This document shows, piece after piece, positions 10,930-24,800 of a stretch of DNA of 64,000 nt. The stretch is from Bagarius yarrelli. Taxonomy: Eukaryota > Chordata > Actinopteri > Siluriformes > Sisoridae. Under the pieces are notes generated by a model. It saw nothing but the letters and a program-made list of their open reading frames with translations. It had not been told where the DNA came from and made no database searches. The translations under genes and the position numbers were made by a program. The stretch covers positions 496,001-560,000 of the forward strand of contig VCAZ01000015.1 in NCBI GenBank assembly GCA_005784505.1, in the 5' to 3' direction. Within the stretch, counting starts at the first letter, position 1, and each line of letters begins with the position of its first letter.

Positions 10930-12492
10930 ACTTAAATGACCCTTGAGACTTTATTGAGAAATGTACAGTACTACACTGATTGGAGAGAGTACAGGGGCGG
11001 TAGGGGTGAAATGACTTGGGGTAGTAAGAGAAAGAGACGTGGGTTGTAGTCGTATTGTAAGTAAATTTTCCGCTGTCTCAACACTGTCAAGCATCTCCAT
11101 CCACTAAGGCAGCATAATCAAGTATCCGTTAAGGAAATGTACCGTTACAACATGGAACACCAAAGATCAGTGTAATCAGATCACAGCTTAAACCTCTGAA
11201 AGATACTTTCAAACCGTTTTCAAATAAGCACAACGAAACAAACGCTTTTCTCTTGAAATGTGTGCAGCCGGGGAGCAGACCGTGTCAGAACAAAAGTACA
11301 GTCATACAACGAAAAGCATTGCACGTTTAACCCTCATTACCTCAGTACACAAGTGGAAATGTTCCAGCACAAGTGGTCTTAAACATCATCATCATCATTA
11401 TCATCCATCAACATCATGATTAATTACAAAAGGAACAAAATGAAAGTACCATTTTTAACAACAGAAATGTCACATCCTGCTCATTTTACACAGGGATGAA
11501 AGCAGCATAGTAAAGGTGGTGCAGGAACCGTAATAAATAAACGGAACATCTTCAGGGAGGATGAGACGAAAACCGATTAAAAAAACAAACACAAACAAAC
11601 AAAAAAAAAAAAGTTCAACAACCCTGTTCCACTTCTCTTCCTATTCAGGCTACATCTGCTACAGATAAAGCGTTATCCTCGAATCGATTGAAACGCGAGG
11701 CCTCTTCCGCATATGTGGAATGTCAGAGTGTGAAACCTGCTAACTACCAGCACAACTCTGAGACCTGGGCGAAGAAAATTAAAAGATCACGGGTTAAAAC
11801 GATTTGCCTTTGGAATATGCATGGGCTGTTTTAGGAAAACACTGTCATTTAGTAACTTATTTATGAATTCCTTACTGACGGATGGGTTCTACATCTTACT
11901 GAACAGTGAGAAAAGAAAAATATATTTAAAAAAAAAAAAAAAGAATCGTTAAAAATGTCACTGGAGAGGCGAAAACAAAAGATCTAAAAAGGTACGAGAG
12001 AAAGCAACAAAAGCTAAACGAAAACAGGACCTGGGACAAAGTTTCTGTGCAGAACTCAATACTATACAACACCTTCAGATATGTAGGCTGAAAGAGTCTT
12101 GTATTATACAAGTCTATGAACAAGTCAACAAAACATTCAGTATTTTAACTGTACATGTGGAAAAAGTAGCATTAAAAGTCTCTGCTTTAGCCTACAAAGG
12201 TAGTTCTGTAGAGGAACACCAACCTGCTGACCCTGACACGGGTTTTCATCATTATTGCAAAGATGATTATTGTGTATATGTGGGACTTAAGAGGAAAAAA
12301 AAAACTGGGGATGCCAAGGATGCTTTTTTCCCCCCTTAATCGTATATTTTTAACTCCACTGGTCAAACCCTACAGCAGTAGCGTCAGAAAGCAGTAAACT
12401 TAAAATGGTGCCCAAACTAACTGGGAATGTAGACATCAACGTAGCAAGCTTCCATTGCGCAGTTTTTGGCGGAATCGCTTCCTTCGTGCAGG
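10930..12492 (-). other. mark3: mark3 3' untranslated region (inferred)
   Basis: Sequence between the mark3 stop and the proposed poly-A signal. It is not interrupted by recognised repeats, unlike most of the window, which fits a transcribed 3' UTR. It contains an imperfect CAT-triplet run near 11385-11405. The exact 3' end is inferred. Confidence 0.5.
10950..10955 (-). terminator. mark3: mark3 polyadenylation signal
   Basis: AATAAA on the minus strand (plus-strand 'tttatt') about 1.54 kb after the mark3 stop codon. It is the best-placed signal before the AT-rich intergenic DNA. Confidence 0.5.
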
Positions 12493-13102
12493 TCACAGCT
12501 TCAGCTCATTGGCGATTTTGGATGCGATATTTTTGAAGGCGATGGAGGTGCCGGAGATGCGTTTAAAACGGACACCGTTGAGGGAGAGGCGGGGCAGCTT
12601 GCATACTTCCATCTCCCATTGGACAAGGCTGTCCTGACGGGCGTCGCCGTGAACGCAGAAGAGCAGGAAGCGTTCCCGTTGCTCGTAGTCACAATTGTTG
12701 GCGTCTAGCACCTTGCGGATTTCTCGCATCATGTCTCCGGGCTCCATGGATGACGTGGTTTTCATGCTCCATGTGAAGCGTAAAGACCGTGGCTTCGAAT
12801 CACGGCCATCGTCCCTAGGTTCTCCTGAACCGCTTCTGAGGATAGAAAAAGAACCCATATTAGCCAGTATGCAGAAGATTATTTTACCCCACTTATGGAG
12901 TAAGTGAAGGCTGGTTAACACCCCTGCAATGTGTATTTACACTGTGAAGCTGAGAGCGGGTATGATTTCGAGAGTTTAAGTATAACAGACAGGGGAGCAC
13001 AGATGGGCTACTGAGCACACCTACAAAATATTAAGAGTGTGTCGTGTGTATCTGTGACGCATATTGGGAATGTGGATTTTGGAAAAGTCATTCATGCAAA
13101 AC

Positions 13103-13141
<39 letters not shown>

Positions 13142-16100
13142 AAACGGATCATTTTGCACCATATAAAGGCTACATTAGTGCAGAAATAATAGCTTTTTAA
13201 AAATTTATTTTCACATTATACAAAATAGAAAATCAAACACAACAAAACACAAAATAACAGCTTTTATTGGCGCAGACCTACACTTTTATTTTTTTTTCCC
13301 CCAAATGTAAAACTCAGCCCGACCTACAAGCAATAAAATGCATCTACACCAGCATCATCTCACTGATGTCTCACCTCAAGCTGTTTGCTCTGTATCTGGC
13401 CTCTCCTTCACTGGGCAGCCTTAAAGACAGTTAAAAATTCAGGTTGAGAAACAAAGTAAGAGATGAAAACTAGCACAAACACAAACCAGGGGATGGAACA
13501 AGCAAAGACATCCATTAGTAAATATTTCATGCAGTAATATTGCAAATGATGGCTCTGATAGCCTTTACTGGAATTTCACAAAGTCTACACAGCAAAATTG
13601 ATTAATTCAGATTAATTTAAGTTTTAACTTGATAAAATAAAAATATGTTTTATTTAATAGCTGAACATGTTTGATCAAACCTATCTTTACATAACCAGAC
13701 CTTCAGACTACTGGCAAAAGATCTATGCTGTATGACAGTTTTTGTTGGCCAAAAGGGCTTCCGACTAATCTCGCACAGCCAGAACTTCAGACCCTCTCGG
13801 AATTCCTGTACACTTTAACCAACCAGAGGACGACTTTAAAAAAAGGCCGGAAAAGTTTCAGTCGAGTCTGCCGTATGCATTAGACGTTCAGCCAGTGGTC
13901 AGTGGGCGTGATGTCTGAGAATGAATTGCGTATGACTCTTCTTCTATCAAAGCTTCTTGTTACAGAAATAACATCAGTAACCTGACAAACGCTGCAAAAA
14001 ATGGCCAGGTACCACAAAAAAACCACAAAAAACTGCCGCCCTATTTGCTTTTGATTGTGAAACACCTTTTCTAAAAAACTTTATACATTTTCTTAGGGGG
14101 AGTGCAGCACGATTTCACACCCACACACACACACACACACACACACATACAAGACATTCAGCATTGCCTGAAGTGCTCATGGGCAAGAACATCCCCCAAC
14201 GTACAGCTACATCTCTCCAAAAACAATAAATTTAGTACACAGACTAAATTTTCTTTTCTGAAAGTGAACATTTACTGTATGCTTTAGTATCAAGAATTCA
14301 GCTAGTCATGCACACATCAAGCGGGAGTGTAATTAGATAAAAAGGCAAGGTTAAAAAAAAAAAAAATCAACTGCACATTAGATTAGAAGGTCAGTTTGAC
14401 AGAAAGACATTGCGCACCTCTCCCACCTCCAAGGAGCCCTGAAAGGGAAAGTTCTATAACAAAAGAAACATACAGCACTTTTAGAGCGATTGTTTACATT
14501 TACAGAGAGTTTGTAACGCAATCTACGTTTTTTTTAGAATAAGAAAAGTATATAAAACAAATTCCGCCCAAATTCTGCTTAAAAAAAAAAAAAAAAAGGA
14601 CCGAAACAGAAAAAAAGAGAGAAACTGACAAACTAAAAAGCTGATACAAAAGCTTATGTAAGCAATGAAAGACTGGTGTCAGTGAAATATAATTATGTGT
14701 CTAAAATACAAAACTGCAAAAAAAGAGACACTTTTGCCAATGAATAGAATCTTCAACAATCAACCGCTGAAGCAGAGTGTATTCAGCTTACATTTACATT
14801 TCTGGCATTTGGAAGGCACCCTTATCCAAAGTAACTTACTTCCTCCTGTCCACTTATCTTCGAATGTTTTCTATAAAATCTTATCTAATTAATGAACGTG
14901 GAGCAATTAACACAATGAAATTACGTATACATTTTGAAACACAATTGTTTGGTACCTTTACAGTAGTGAGGAGGAATGGTAATTGCTCTACGGCGAACAC
15001 ATCATGAGCGTGGTCAAAAGTTAAAACAGTCTTCAGGACAGTGGAGTTCAGCTCACAGTGGACTCGCATTAATGTGGGGCGGATGTTACGCCGTTTATTG
15101 GCGGTTGACAAGCCAACTTATGGTGTATTACCACCACCGACTGGTCTGAAGTGTAATGCACTGACAGGATAGGAGACAGAAAAGAAAACCAACTAGCAGT
15201 TGGGTGTCTGAAGCTGGCTCAAAACCCACATTTTAGCTCGCAACTCAAAGCAAATAAATAAATAAATAAATAAATAAATAAAATCAACCAGGAGACGGCT
15301 TGTCGGTACACTCATAACTCAAGGTACTACTGTATATCTATAACAAGACTTTTCGAGTAAAATCACAGGTGTCGTTTGTCCTATAAAATTTTGGGGGTTG
15401 GGTGTGTGTGAGTGAGTGGATGTGGCTTGGGTAATTCCCACAAGGTCCTAGGATAATACTAATCCCAATACTTCAGTCTAAAATTGACTTTAAAGATCAG
15501 GTTATGCATGCATGGACTTGTTTTGTCACGTTTCAGTGTTCTGTGGTATGTAAATAAGTTTTATTTGATTTCATCTATTAATGGTGTTGCATATTTGCTG
15601 TTCTATTACCAGCCATAAAAAACACTGCAGCACTGCAGTACTTGTGAATTCCTGGTGCTGCACAAACTTTTAATCAGACTGATGAAATGTGGAGCACTGA
15701 TAGCTCTCTGTTTTCCACACTGCAGCAGACACATCTTACTTTTTAAAACACACATTTATACTGAAATATCAAGCACTCTGAATTAGCCTGCCTATATCCG
15801 GTCCAAACAGGAAGCTTTATAATGTCACAGTGTCACTGGAGACTTAAACACAGGGACAATGACCTGCAGATGAAGAAGAACTGACCTGGACAGAACTAAA
15901 TGATTAATCAAATGCATGCTTGTTTCACTGTGTGTGACCTCCACTGACTGTGTCATGGTCAGAAAAAGTGAAAACTCAGCATAGCGAGTATGTGTTTGTG
16001 GCCACACCCGTCATTCTGCAGTAGAATCTCTGCAATCCTCTCGCACACTGTTTGATAGAAATGTCTACAGAGATAACCACTACAGTGCCTTCAAAAAATG

Positions 16101-16602
16101 CTGGTAATTTAAGTAGAATTCAATAATACGGCAAATTTGGTTGCTCTTTATTTGTATAACTGATTTATATCAGGCTTCACTTTATTTTATTTACGTTAAT
16201 CAATCATGTGTTAGTAGACATACCAGGTTTACACTTTATTTTTGTTTTTTTTTTCATTTTAGACATTAAATGCTGTCATCAGATAAGTCTTGGTTCAGAT
16301 TTTCTCATCAGAAATCTCATCAAAGCCACTGCGTTTCACACGCAGGATATGTAAATGTGTTGGAAATACTATATTCCAGTATCATTTGCTGTAGTAACTT
16401 AAATACTGGTGGCACGATGGCTTAGTGGTTAGCACTGTGGCCTCAAAGCAAGAAACCCTGGTTTGATTCCCGGGCAGGGGCTTTTCTGTATGGAGTCTGC
16501 ATGTTCTCCTGGAGCTTGTGTGGGTTTACTCCGGGTCCTCCGGTTTCCTCCCAGTCCAAAACATGTATGTTAGGGTGATTGGTGATTCTAAATTGCCCAA
16601 AG

Positions 16603-16633
<31 letters not shown>

Positions 16634-18784
16634 ATGGACTGGTGACCTGTCCAGGGTGTACCTCTCCTGCCTTTCGCCCTTTCAGAGATGGCTGGGATAG
16701 ACTCCAGCAGATGCCCGTGACCCAGAATTAGGGAATAAGCAGGTATAGAAGATGAATAAATGAACTAAACCCTTACCCACACATGGGTAAAAAGTATTTG
16801 GCATTGGAATGTTCAAAATTCTATAGCTATGGTTTAGCATCAATGTGACTGGGAGCTTTGGGAAACTTACCTCCGCACAAACTTGGAGGTGATCTTACTG
16901 ATGATGCCCGTTGAAGTGCCTCTGCGAGTGTGAACTAGGGCTCCGGTGTCATGCGAAAGCGTGGGAGAGGCAGGCGGTCCGTTGTAGGTTGCACTGCGGC
17001 GCTCTCTCAGCTGGGCTCCGTGAAAGGTACTGCGGGTAGATGTGCCCCGTGGAAAACGTGTTCGGTCTGGGGTCACACTGCTGATGCTGTGGGTCGATGG
17101 AGATGCAGAAGGTACCCTGGAGCTGGAGCTAGGGCTTAAAGAAAAAGGAAAGTTTAAATACAGCAAAAAGAACTACTATAGCCTTCTTCACTTAAGTACC
17201 AATAAGTTAGTTCACAGTTTATACCTAGGCCAATTGCTTAATGAACTCTTACCCTTTATACTCTGCATTATCCTCTATTGGGGGCAAGGGGGACTTGTTG
17301 GGATGGCTTGAGGCAGACATAGACTTCACGTGACGTGGCCTGGCTGAGGCCAGTGCAGAGGAAGCTCCAGGAGACACGGATGAGCCACTACCAGAGGCTG
17401 ACATCTCTGTCAGACTGAAAGCCAGAGGAAAGAGTTACACTTTATATAAGCATTTAACCATATATTCTATAGACCAGCTGTTGTACAGCATATAACCAAA
17501 TCTTCTATCCATATACGTAAACTGTGCACAATTTTGGGTTTCCATTATGTTAATATCTCTTACAACAATTCCCATCATGTTATTGGATGATACTTATCCC
17601 GATGTGTAAAATTATTCGTTTGTCAGGTTTATTTAAAATAGCTGGCAGATGTGACAATCTTGAGCACCCAGGCACACAAATACACAAAAACTAGGGCATT
17701 AATTTTCTTCACGTAGGGGGGAAGTAAAGCTTACCTGCTATCTTTGCCGTTAGGAATGGATGAAAAGCGATCTGTGCTGGAACGCTCACATACGTATGTG
17801 TTCCTCCGTGTCATCCCTCCTGTTGTGCTGTTCTGTTCGTTTAAACATGCACAAAAACGAATATAGGTTAGACATTTTTGCACACAGTGTTTGACTGCTA
17901 GAACGAGACCTTTCATAAGTGTGAATATTACAAGCACGGCTATCTTTATGTAATAACTTGTTTAATATGTTAAGCTTTAACAATGACATTAATCCCAATG
18001 TGTGACCTCTCACCCCTGAGGCTGTAGAACTCTTCCTCCGCTCTTGTGTTGTCAGTGGTGAGACGGCCATGTCTCCTTTGGAACTAGATGTGGGAAGTTT
18101 ACGAGTTGCCTCCCATTCCTCCTTCTTCTCTCCCTCCACACTGTTGGCCTGTGTGCGCTTGCTGTAGGAAACAGCCGGTGGGATAGACGGGGCAACTGCG
18201 GGACACACAGAGTTACAGCTGCTCTTTAATATAACAGTCATGGCTGTTTAAATAATATGTAAGGATGTGTGTATTAAAGTTGTGTCTTTGGCACTATTTT
18301 AATGTCTCAATAATTTTCCTATTTTCATATTATTTACACACCAAAAGTAAAAAAATCTATTTTTTCAATATGCTGTGTCAAGGTGTGTTTGTGTGTGTGT
18401 GTTTGCGCTAACCATGATCACTGTAGCGCCGCTGTTTCTGTGTGGCGGAGATGCTGCGCTGCACTTTGGAGTGGGCTGGCGACTGGGATGAGCTGTTATT
18501 CAGGTCACTGCTGGGTCGGGGCATCTGACACAGGTTTATGCTGGACAGAGACTCATTTCCTTCAAACTGCAGAAAACAAGAAACATCATGAGGGCAACAT
18601 AAAATAGTCAATACCAACCGCAGATGACTTCCTGAAATTAGACTGGTTATGTATGTGGTTCCTGCCTCAGGAGGTTTTCTGCTCAGGAGCAAATAAGTAG
18701 CCATGACCTCGTTGTACTTTTGCCCCACTAAGGAATCATTGATCTCTTCTTTGGGAAAACCCATAGTAATCATCAGGTCTAGAG

Positions 18785-18842
<58 letters not shown>

Positions 18843-21800
18843 CAGATTAGTCACGGATTGCTCACGTGGTAAAGAAAACGTGAGGTGGAAAGTGTGCTCA
18901 TAACATTGGACATGTTTAGCATTATGCTAAGCTAACAGAACACTTGAGAGAACGGTTAGTAAAATTTTAGAAAAAAAATATAATCTGACTATAATATTAT
19001 AAAAGTTTGCTTTACGCTAACGGGTTAATTCAAATTAACAGAAAACGGCATGTACAAAACTACAATGAAAAGTGCATGAAAGCAAATTGCAGTGGAAAAA
19101 CAAAATGCACTGCAATAACTTAAGTGCCTAAACTCCATTATACACATTTCCTATTCTGAGGAATCAATCACTGCAGATAGCACTAATCTACAATATTTCT
19201 GGAAACATTTTGACAGAATGTGAAAAAAAAACAAAACCATACACTAACACACATTAGGGCTGCACAATATAGCGTTTTTTTAGTGTCAACATCGCAATGT
19301 GTGTATCTGCAATAGTCACATGGCAGGATGTACAATGTAAGGTTGGGTATCATAGTTTGACTGCACCACAGATTAAAACACATGTGATTTGTGGATTAAT
19401 TGCAAAGTTTGATAACTTTGATAGTGATAGTTTAGCTTTTGCATGTTGTTTTAAGGTTTGTTATTGTGTAAACATTTTACGCAAGTTTTGTAGCTTTAAC
19501 AAAGATTAATTGCACTTAATGTATATGATGAAGCTTAAACAGTGTGATTTTATGTTCTATTCAATTTCTCTATCTAAATCTCCAGAAAAAAATAAAGCAC
19601 TGTTTATTTTATTAACATCTTTGTTCTATTGTAATTATCTATGATTATAATTTGTGTAGCATATTTTATTCAATCCTTTATGAAATCACCTCAATCAATC
19701 TAAAATAATAAAATCTTTTCAAACATAGCTTTTTAAGTTATATGATCAAATTGTTTCATATTGCATATTATATATATATATATATATATATCAGAGAAAC
19801 TTAATATCGCAATGTCAGTTTTTCTAATATTGTGCAGCCCTAAAACACACCACGTGTATATATAAATGTGCACGCATGGACACCTATTCTTTTGGTGTCG
19901 CCGAAGTCGGCTTCTGGTTCTGTGTATGGTTTGAGCTCCTCCTCTTCGTGACCTACATTCATCCAGCGGTCTTTCATAATTTGCTGTGTGAGGGGAAACA
20001 CACATTTTAACATCACATCAACACATACCCAACATGCAGAAACTGCACTCTTATGAGAGAAGCGGCTACCTCCAGACTTCCACGTTTGCCTGGGTTCAGC
20101 ACCAGAAGTCGCTTCAGTAGGTTTTCACAGTCGGTGGACATGTAGAACGGGATGCGGTACTTCCCTCGCAGCACTCGCTCTCTAAGCTCCTGAGATGATG
20201 AAGTGGACACACTCGGTTAGCACACAGCAACACTGCACTGCCAGGTACAGATGAACAGAGTCCTCTCTAAATTTACATAAGCCACAGAAATTCCAGAGAA
20301 TATACTTTAAAGAAATATACAATTTTTTACTTGATCATTTTGATTGATCAGATTGAATTAAAACTGAATTTTGGATCAACATTAATATTATCCATGTCTT
20401 AGCTGAATAACAACTTTGAGGATAATATAGCATTTTTAAACGTAACATTTCCTAACTAAGACTAACGTAGAATGTAAGAATGATGTTAAAAATGTTAAAT
20501 TAGATGGACCTTTAAGTTCTGCCCATCAAAGGGCAGCGAACCGCTGACCAGTGTGTACAGAATGACTCCCAAGCTCCAGACATCTACTTCAGGTCCGTCA
20601 TATTTCTTTCCCTGGAAGAGCTCAGGTGCTGCATAGGGGGGGCTGCCACAGAACGTGTCCAACTTGCTCCCAATGGTGAATTCGTTACTGAAACCAAAGT
20701 CTGCTATTTTGATGTTCATATCAGCGTCCAGCAGCAAATTCTCAGCCTACAGACAGCATGAGCACAAAATAAACCTTTATAGAAACAGATCAAGAGGTCC
20801 TGAAAAGATGTGTGAGGATGACGGTTCACCTTGAGATCCCTATGAACTATCCTCTTCTGATGACAATATTGCACAGCAGATACAATCTGAAAAACACACA
20901 CAAAACAAAATAAAATCTCTTTGGAAGGCTAAGTGCTGAAGTGCGGGCTGCTATATTTTATTTTAGTGGACATTAAATAGCTGCATAATAAAATGATGGC
21001 TTAATGAACGAACAGCAGCATATTTATTGACTTGTAATGATAAATTAGATAAAGACTGGCTCAATTAAGGCTAAGGGAATGCTCGCTTTCCGGATAATGC
21101 AATGGCTGTACCATATCACACCACTGGGGGTCAGTACGAGTGTCAAGCCAAACACCATAGACCTTTTTTAAAAGCATTAATACATCTAATTTGTGGGCAC
21201 TAATTCGTTTTCAGTACATACTAAAAGCACAGACCATTGGCGTTAGGCTTGTACCACAAAAACTAACAACTAAAAAAAAAGGTTTAAAAAACAAAAAAAA
21301 AAAGGTTTGTATTCTAATTTCTCTAATTTAATAAAAATAATCAGTCCAATTTTTTAGAAAATCAAAATGTGATCGTTTTCTGCTTGTACCAATACTTTAA
21401 TAGAATTTAGCCGATTTACTCACCTGTCGAAACTTGGCCCTGGCTTCCTTTTCCTTCATTCTTCCATGTGCAACTAAGTAGTCGAACACTTCACCTGTGA
21501 CACACACACACACACACACATCATGAATTCAGACCTCTAGGGCCACTTTGGTCAGAAAATAATAATTACTATGTACTAAACACAATATTACTCACCACCA
21601 CTGGCATACTCCATTATCAAATAAAGTGTCTTTTCCGTTTCTATGACCTCGAATAATTTAACTAGGGAGAGAAGACAACGAGAGAATAATTAGGATGAGC
21701 ATTGGGAAAGTGTTCTGGTTCTTTACCGGCATATAAATTGTGCATATGCACACTTAAAAGGCTACATTCTAGTTTTAAATTAGCTCTTATGAACACGTAC

Positions 21801-24800
21801 CATAAAATTAAGTACTAGTGAATCCACACACACCCATACATACATATTGGGGAATAGTATTTGTGAACAGTAGAATGAAACGAAAATGAAAAAAGAAATG
21901 TTTAAGACAGCCAAACACCCTGCGCACAAATAGTCCCAGAGACACAGCTTTTAACAGAGAATAGTATTAGTATTAGTAACCTCCACCATTACAGTTCTTG
22001 CAAAAGACTTAAAATGCAGCTGTTTACAACACTGCTTACAGAATTTAAAGCTTCTGTAAAGTTCACAATTAAACGTTCATAATAAAATCAGTAAGATTTT
22101 CACACAGGTAATAAATAAAGATTTAAAATGGCAGTGTGTATGTATAGTTCAAGCTTTAAGCAAAAAGTGAATCAAACACACAAAACACACACACACACAC
22201 ACACACACACTACCATATGCTGAGCTGCAAACGGAACATGATGGAGACAGAAAGATGTCCCGTCATCGCAATCAATAAAGGTTAAGTGTGGCCTGAACAC
22301 AAAACTGCTGAGGAGGTGCCTCACTACCGGTTATTTCACTACCGCAATACTGCTGTTAGGAACACAATCCAATTCAAATCAAATTAAAATGTAGAGAAAG
22401 AGAGATGGAGAAAGGGAAACATGCAGCGTCATAAAGGGAGCTGCGAGATGGAGGAGAGGAGGAAAACAAGCGCTGTTCCTCAAGAGACATGCGGTTATTA
22501 GACCAGAGGCATGTTACGAGGGAGATGGTAAACGCTGGATTAAAAAAGAATAAGGCTAGAATAAAAAGTATTATAGAGCATAAAGGGGTGGAGAGGAAAA
22601 AAAGGAAAAGAGACAGGAATGGTTAAATGTTTATAGGGTCTACGGTCTCATGACCGACACAGTCTCTGATCAGGCTTTATGAGGGTAATTTAGTGGCCTC
22701 TTGCTGGGCTGTGGCTAACTCAGATGCACACACACACACACAGAGTTGTGTCAACCCCAGCACCCCTTTGCCATGGCACAAACCTCTTCCTTTGCCGTCT
22801 TTCTCTAAAATTTTTATTACAGTTTTTTTGCTTCTTTTGTGGTTACACTTTGGTTTAGATCACCACCCGATTCCGCTTAAATAAAGACCATCAGTTACAC
22901 AAAAGTAGTTAAAACTCTAAATCACATAATTATACACAAGTTAAAAACAGATTTTATGAGAATTAAAAAAAAAACAAACTTATGAATTATTTTGGAAAAG
23001 GTTGTACTTTAAAAAGATGACAATTTTCACATCTTGTCACTTGAGGCATATCTATGCTAAAACACCAGTGTCAATCAACAATCGTGGAAGCGGCCTTAAT
23101 CTGTGTGACGTCACAAAAACAGGCATCTGAGAATGGCTTGATTTGAGAAAGAGGAAATGATTTAACAAGATTAAAAAAAAACCCTAGGTCCATCATTATA
23201 TGGTGGTTGTGTATATACACACTGACAACACACATTTCAGTTTATACAACTTGTAAAAGTGCATGTCGCATCTGATGACCCCTTTAAATTGTGAATACTG
23301 TACGTCACAACATCTGCATAACCAGCCGAGAATATTCACAACTATGCCTTATACAAAATTAATTGGCAAGTGGTAACATGCTTGCAGTACTTCCCAAACG
23401 TACCCCCCCCAATCTAAAACTTCCCACGGTGCAATCTGAATTTATTTGGGATTGTTAAACTTTACAATATGGCTAAGATGAGAATGACTCCCCTGAGACA
23501 AAACTAGCTTGGACCACCACCGCTGGCTGTAATTACAGCTTTGTCCCCATTGGGATATGTCTCTGTTGGCTTTACATTGAAAAGATCCTGTTATTCTGAG
23601 CCTGGTGTCTCCCAAGGTTTTTTTTTCTCCAGTCTGTCACCGATGGAGTTTTGGTTCCCTGCCGCTGTCGCCTGTGGCTTCCTTAGTTGGGGACTCTTAA
23701 TTTGTAGATATTAATTAAATAGAGAGTTTTTGAGAGTGTTTTTTCTGATGTAATTCTATAAAGCTGCTTTAAACCATTATCGATTGTTTAAAGCGCTATA
23801 TAAATAAAGGTGACTTGAGTTTACTTATTTTTGCTCATTATTATTTGCAACAGGTCAAGTTGGGGAACAGCAATTTGCAGTTTTTCCCCAGAATTGCCCT
23901 ACTCTGTCCATTTTACCCTCAACCTATAAACAGTTTTATAGTACCATCCAATCAAACAGATTAGATCAAAGCAGCAATACCTTATGCTACCGCCACCATG
24001 GGGATTGTTTTCTCTCTTTATATTTTGTTCTCAACAAAACTAAGAAGCAACGTGTTGCCCTCAAGTCCCCAACATTAAACAGGATTCATGTAGCTCACCT
24101 CACTAAGCCCTCTGAATTGTCTGAGTATGACTGCCCTACAGACATCATCTTCCATCTAAAATGAGATCTTTCCAGCTGTTCGAGGGTGACCATTGGAATC
24201 CGGGTTTTGTCTATGACTAATGCCTTCTTACTTGAATTTTAGAGGGCGTTTTCTCTAAAAAGCAGTTGTGGTTGTGCTAAAATAATGTGACATTTTAACC
24301 CTTACATCAATGGACTATTCATCCTAATATTAATTTATTTATGTAAGTCCTAATGTTAAATTGTCAGCAGAAATAAGTTTCTAATGTCGGTGTAAATTAT
24401 TTTGCTAACTGTATTCAGTATTGTGTGCTATTTTAAACTATTCATGACATAATACCAAAAAAGCCTGTTGTTTTAACTTTTCTACAAAGTACAGAAAAGT
24501 AAAAAGGAGTGAATCCTTCTGCAATGCCGGCACTGGGCAATCTGGGCTAATGAAAGCACCCTTAGTATGTAAAAGTTCTTACCTATATTAGGATGATTCA
24601 AAATCTTCATAATCCTCACTTCACGAAAAAGCTGTTGAAGATAAAAAAAACAATAAGTTTTTTTCTTCTACTACCAACTAATGATATAATAGTATCATGA
24701 CAGAGCAAAAGTTAAGACAGTCTAATTCAGGCAGGATTTTTTCACACCCTAATAACTGTAATGCAAAATTTTCTTGTTTCTAGTGAACGGCTGAAAGGGA

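Larger units (their letters stand above)
9488..10930. other. Convergent intergenic region between the creatine-kinase-like gene and mark3
   Basis: AT-rich. It holds the 3' UTR of the creatine-kinase-like gene on the left, a TA microsatellite at 9877-9928 and poly-A-rich low-complexity DNA near 10820-10865. No further gene is seen. Confidence 0.6.
12836..16870. other. mark3: Last mark3 intron
   Basis: About 4 kb between the coding exons at 16871-17128 and 12493-12835. It holds CAA, CA and AAAT microsatellites, SINE fragments and the repeat at 15190-15340. The short alternative exon that mammalian MARK3 carries at this point (NMSFRF-like) was looked for by eye on the minus strand and not found. 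It may be absent or too diverged. Confidence 0.5.

Noticed and set aside
18408..18854. 148-codon minus-strand frame read as a single exon
   Set aside because: It spans two mark3 exons, the in-frame 99-nt intron and the TC microsatellite. Only the exon parts match MARK3.
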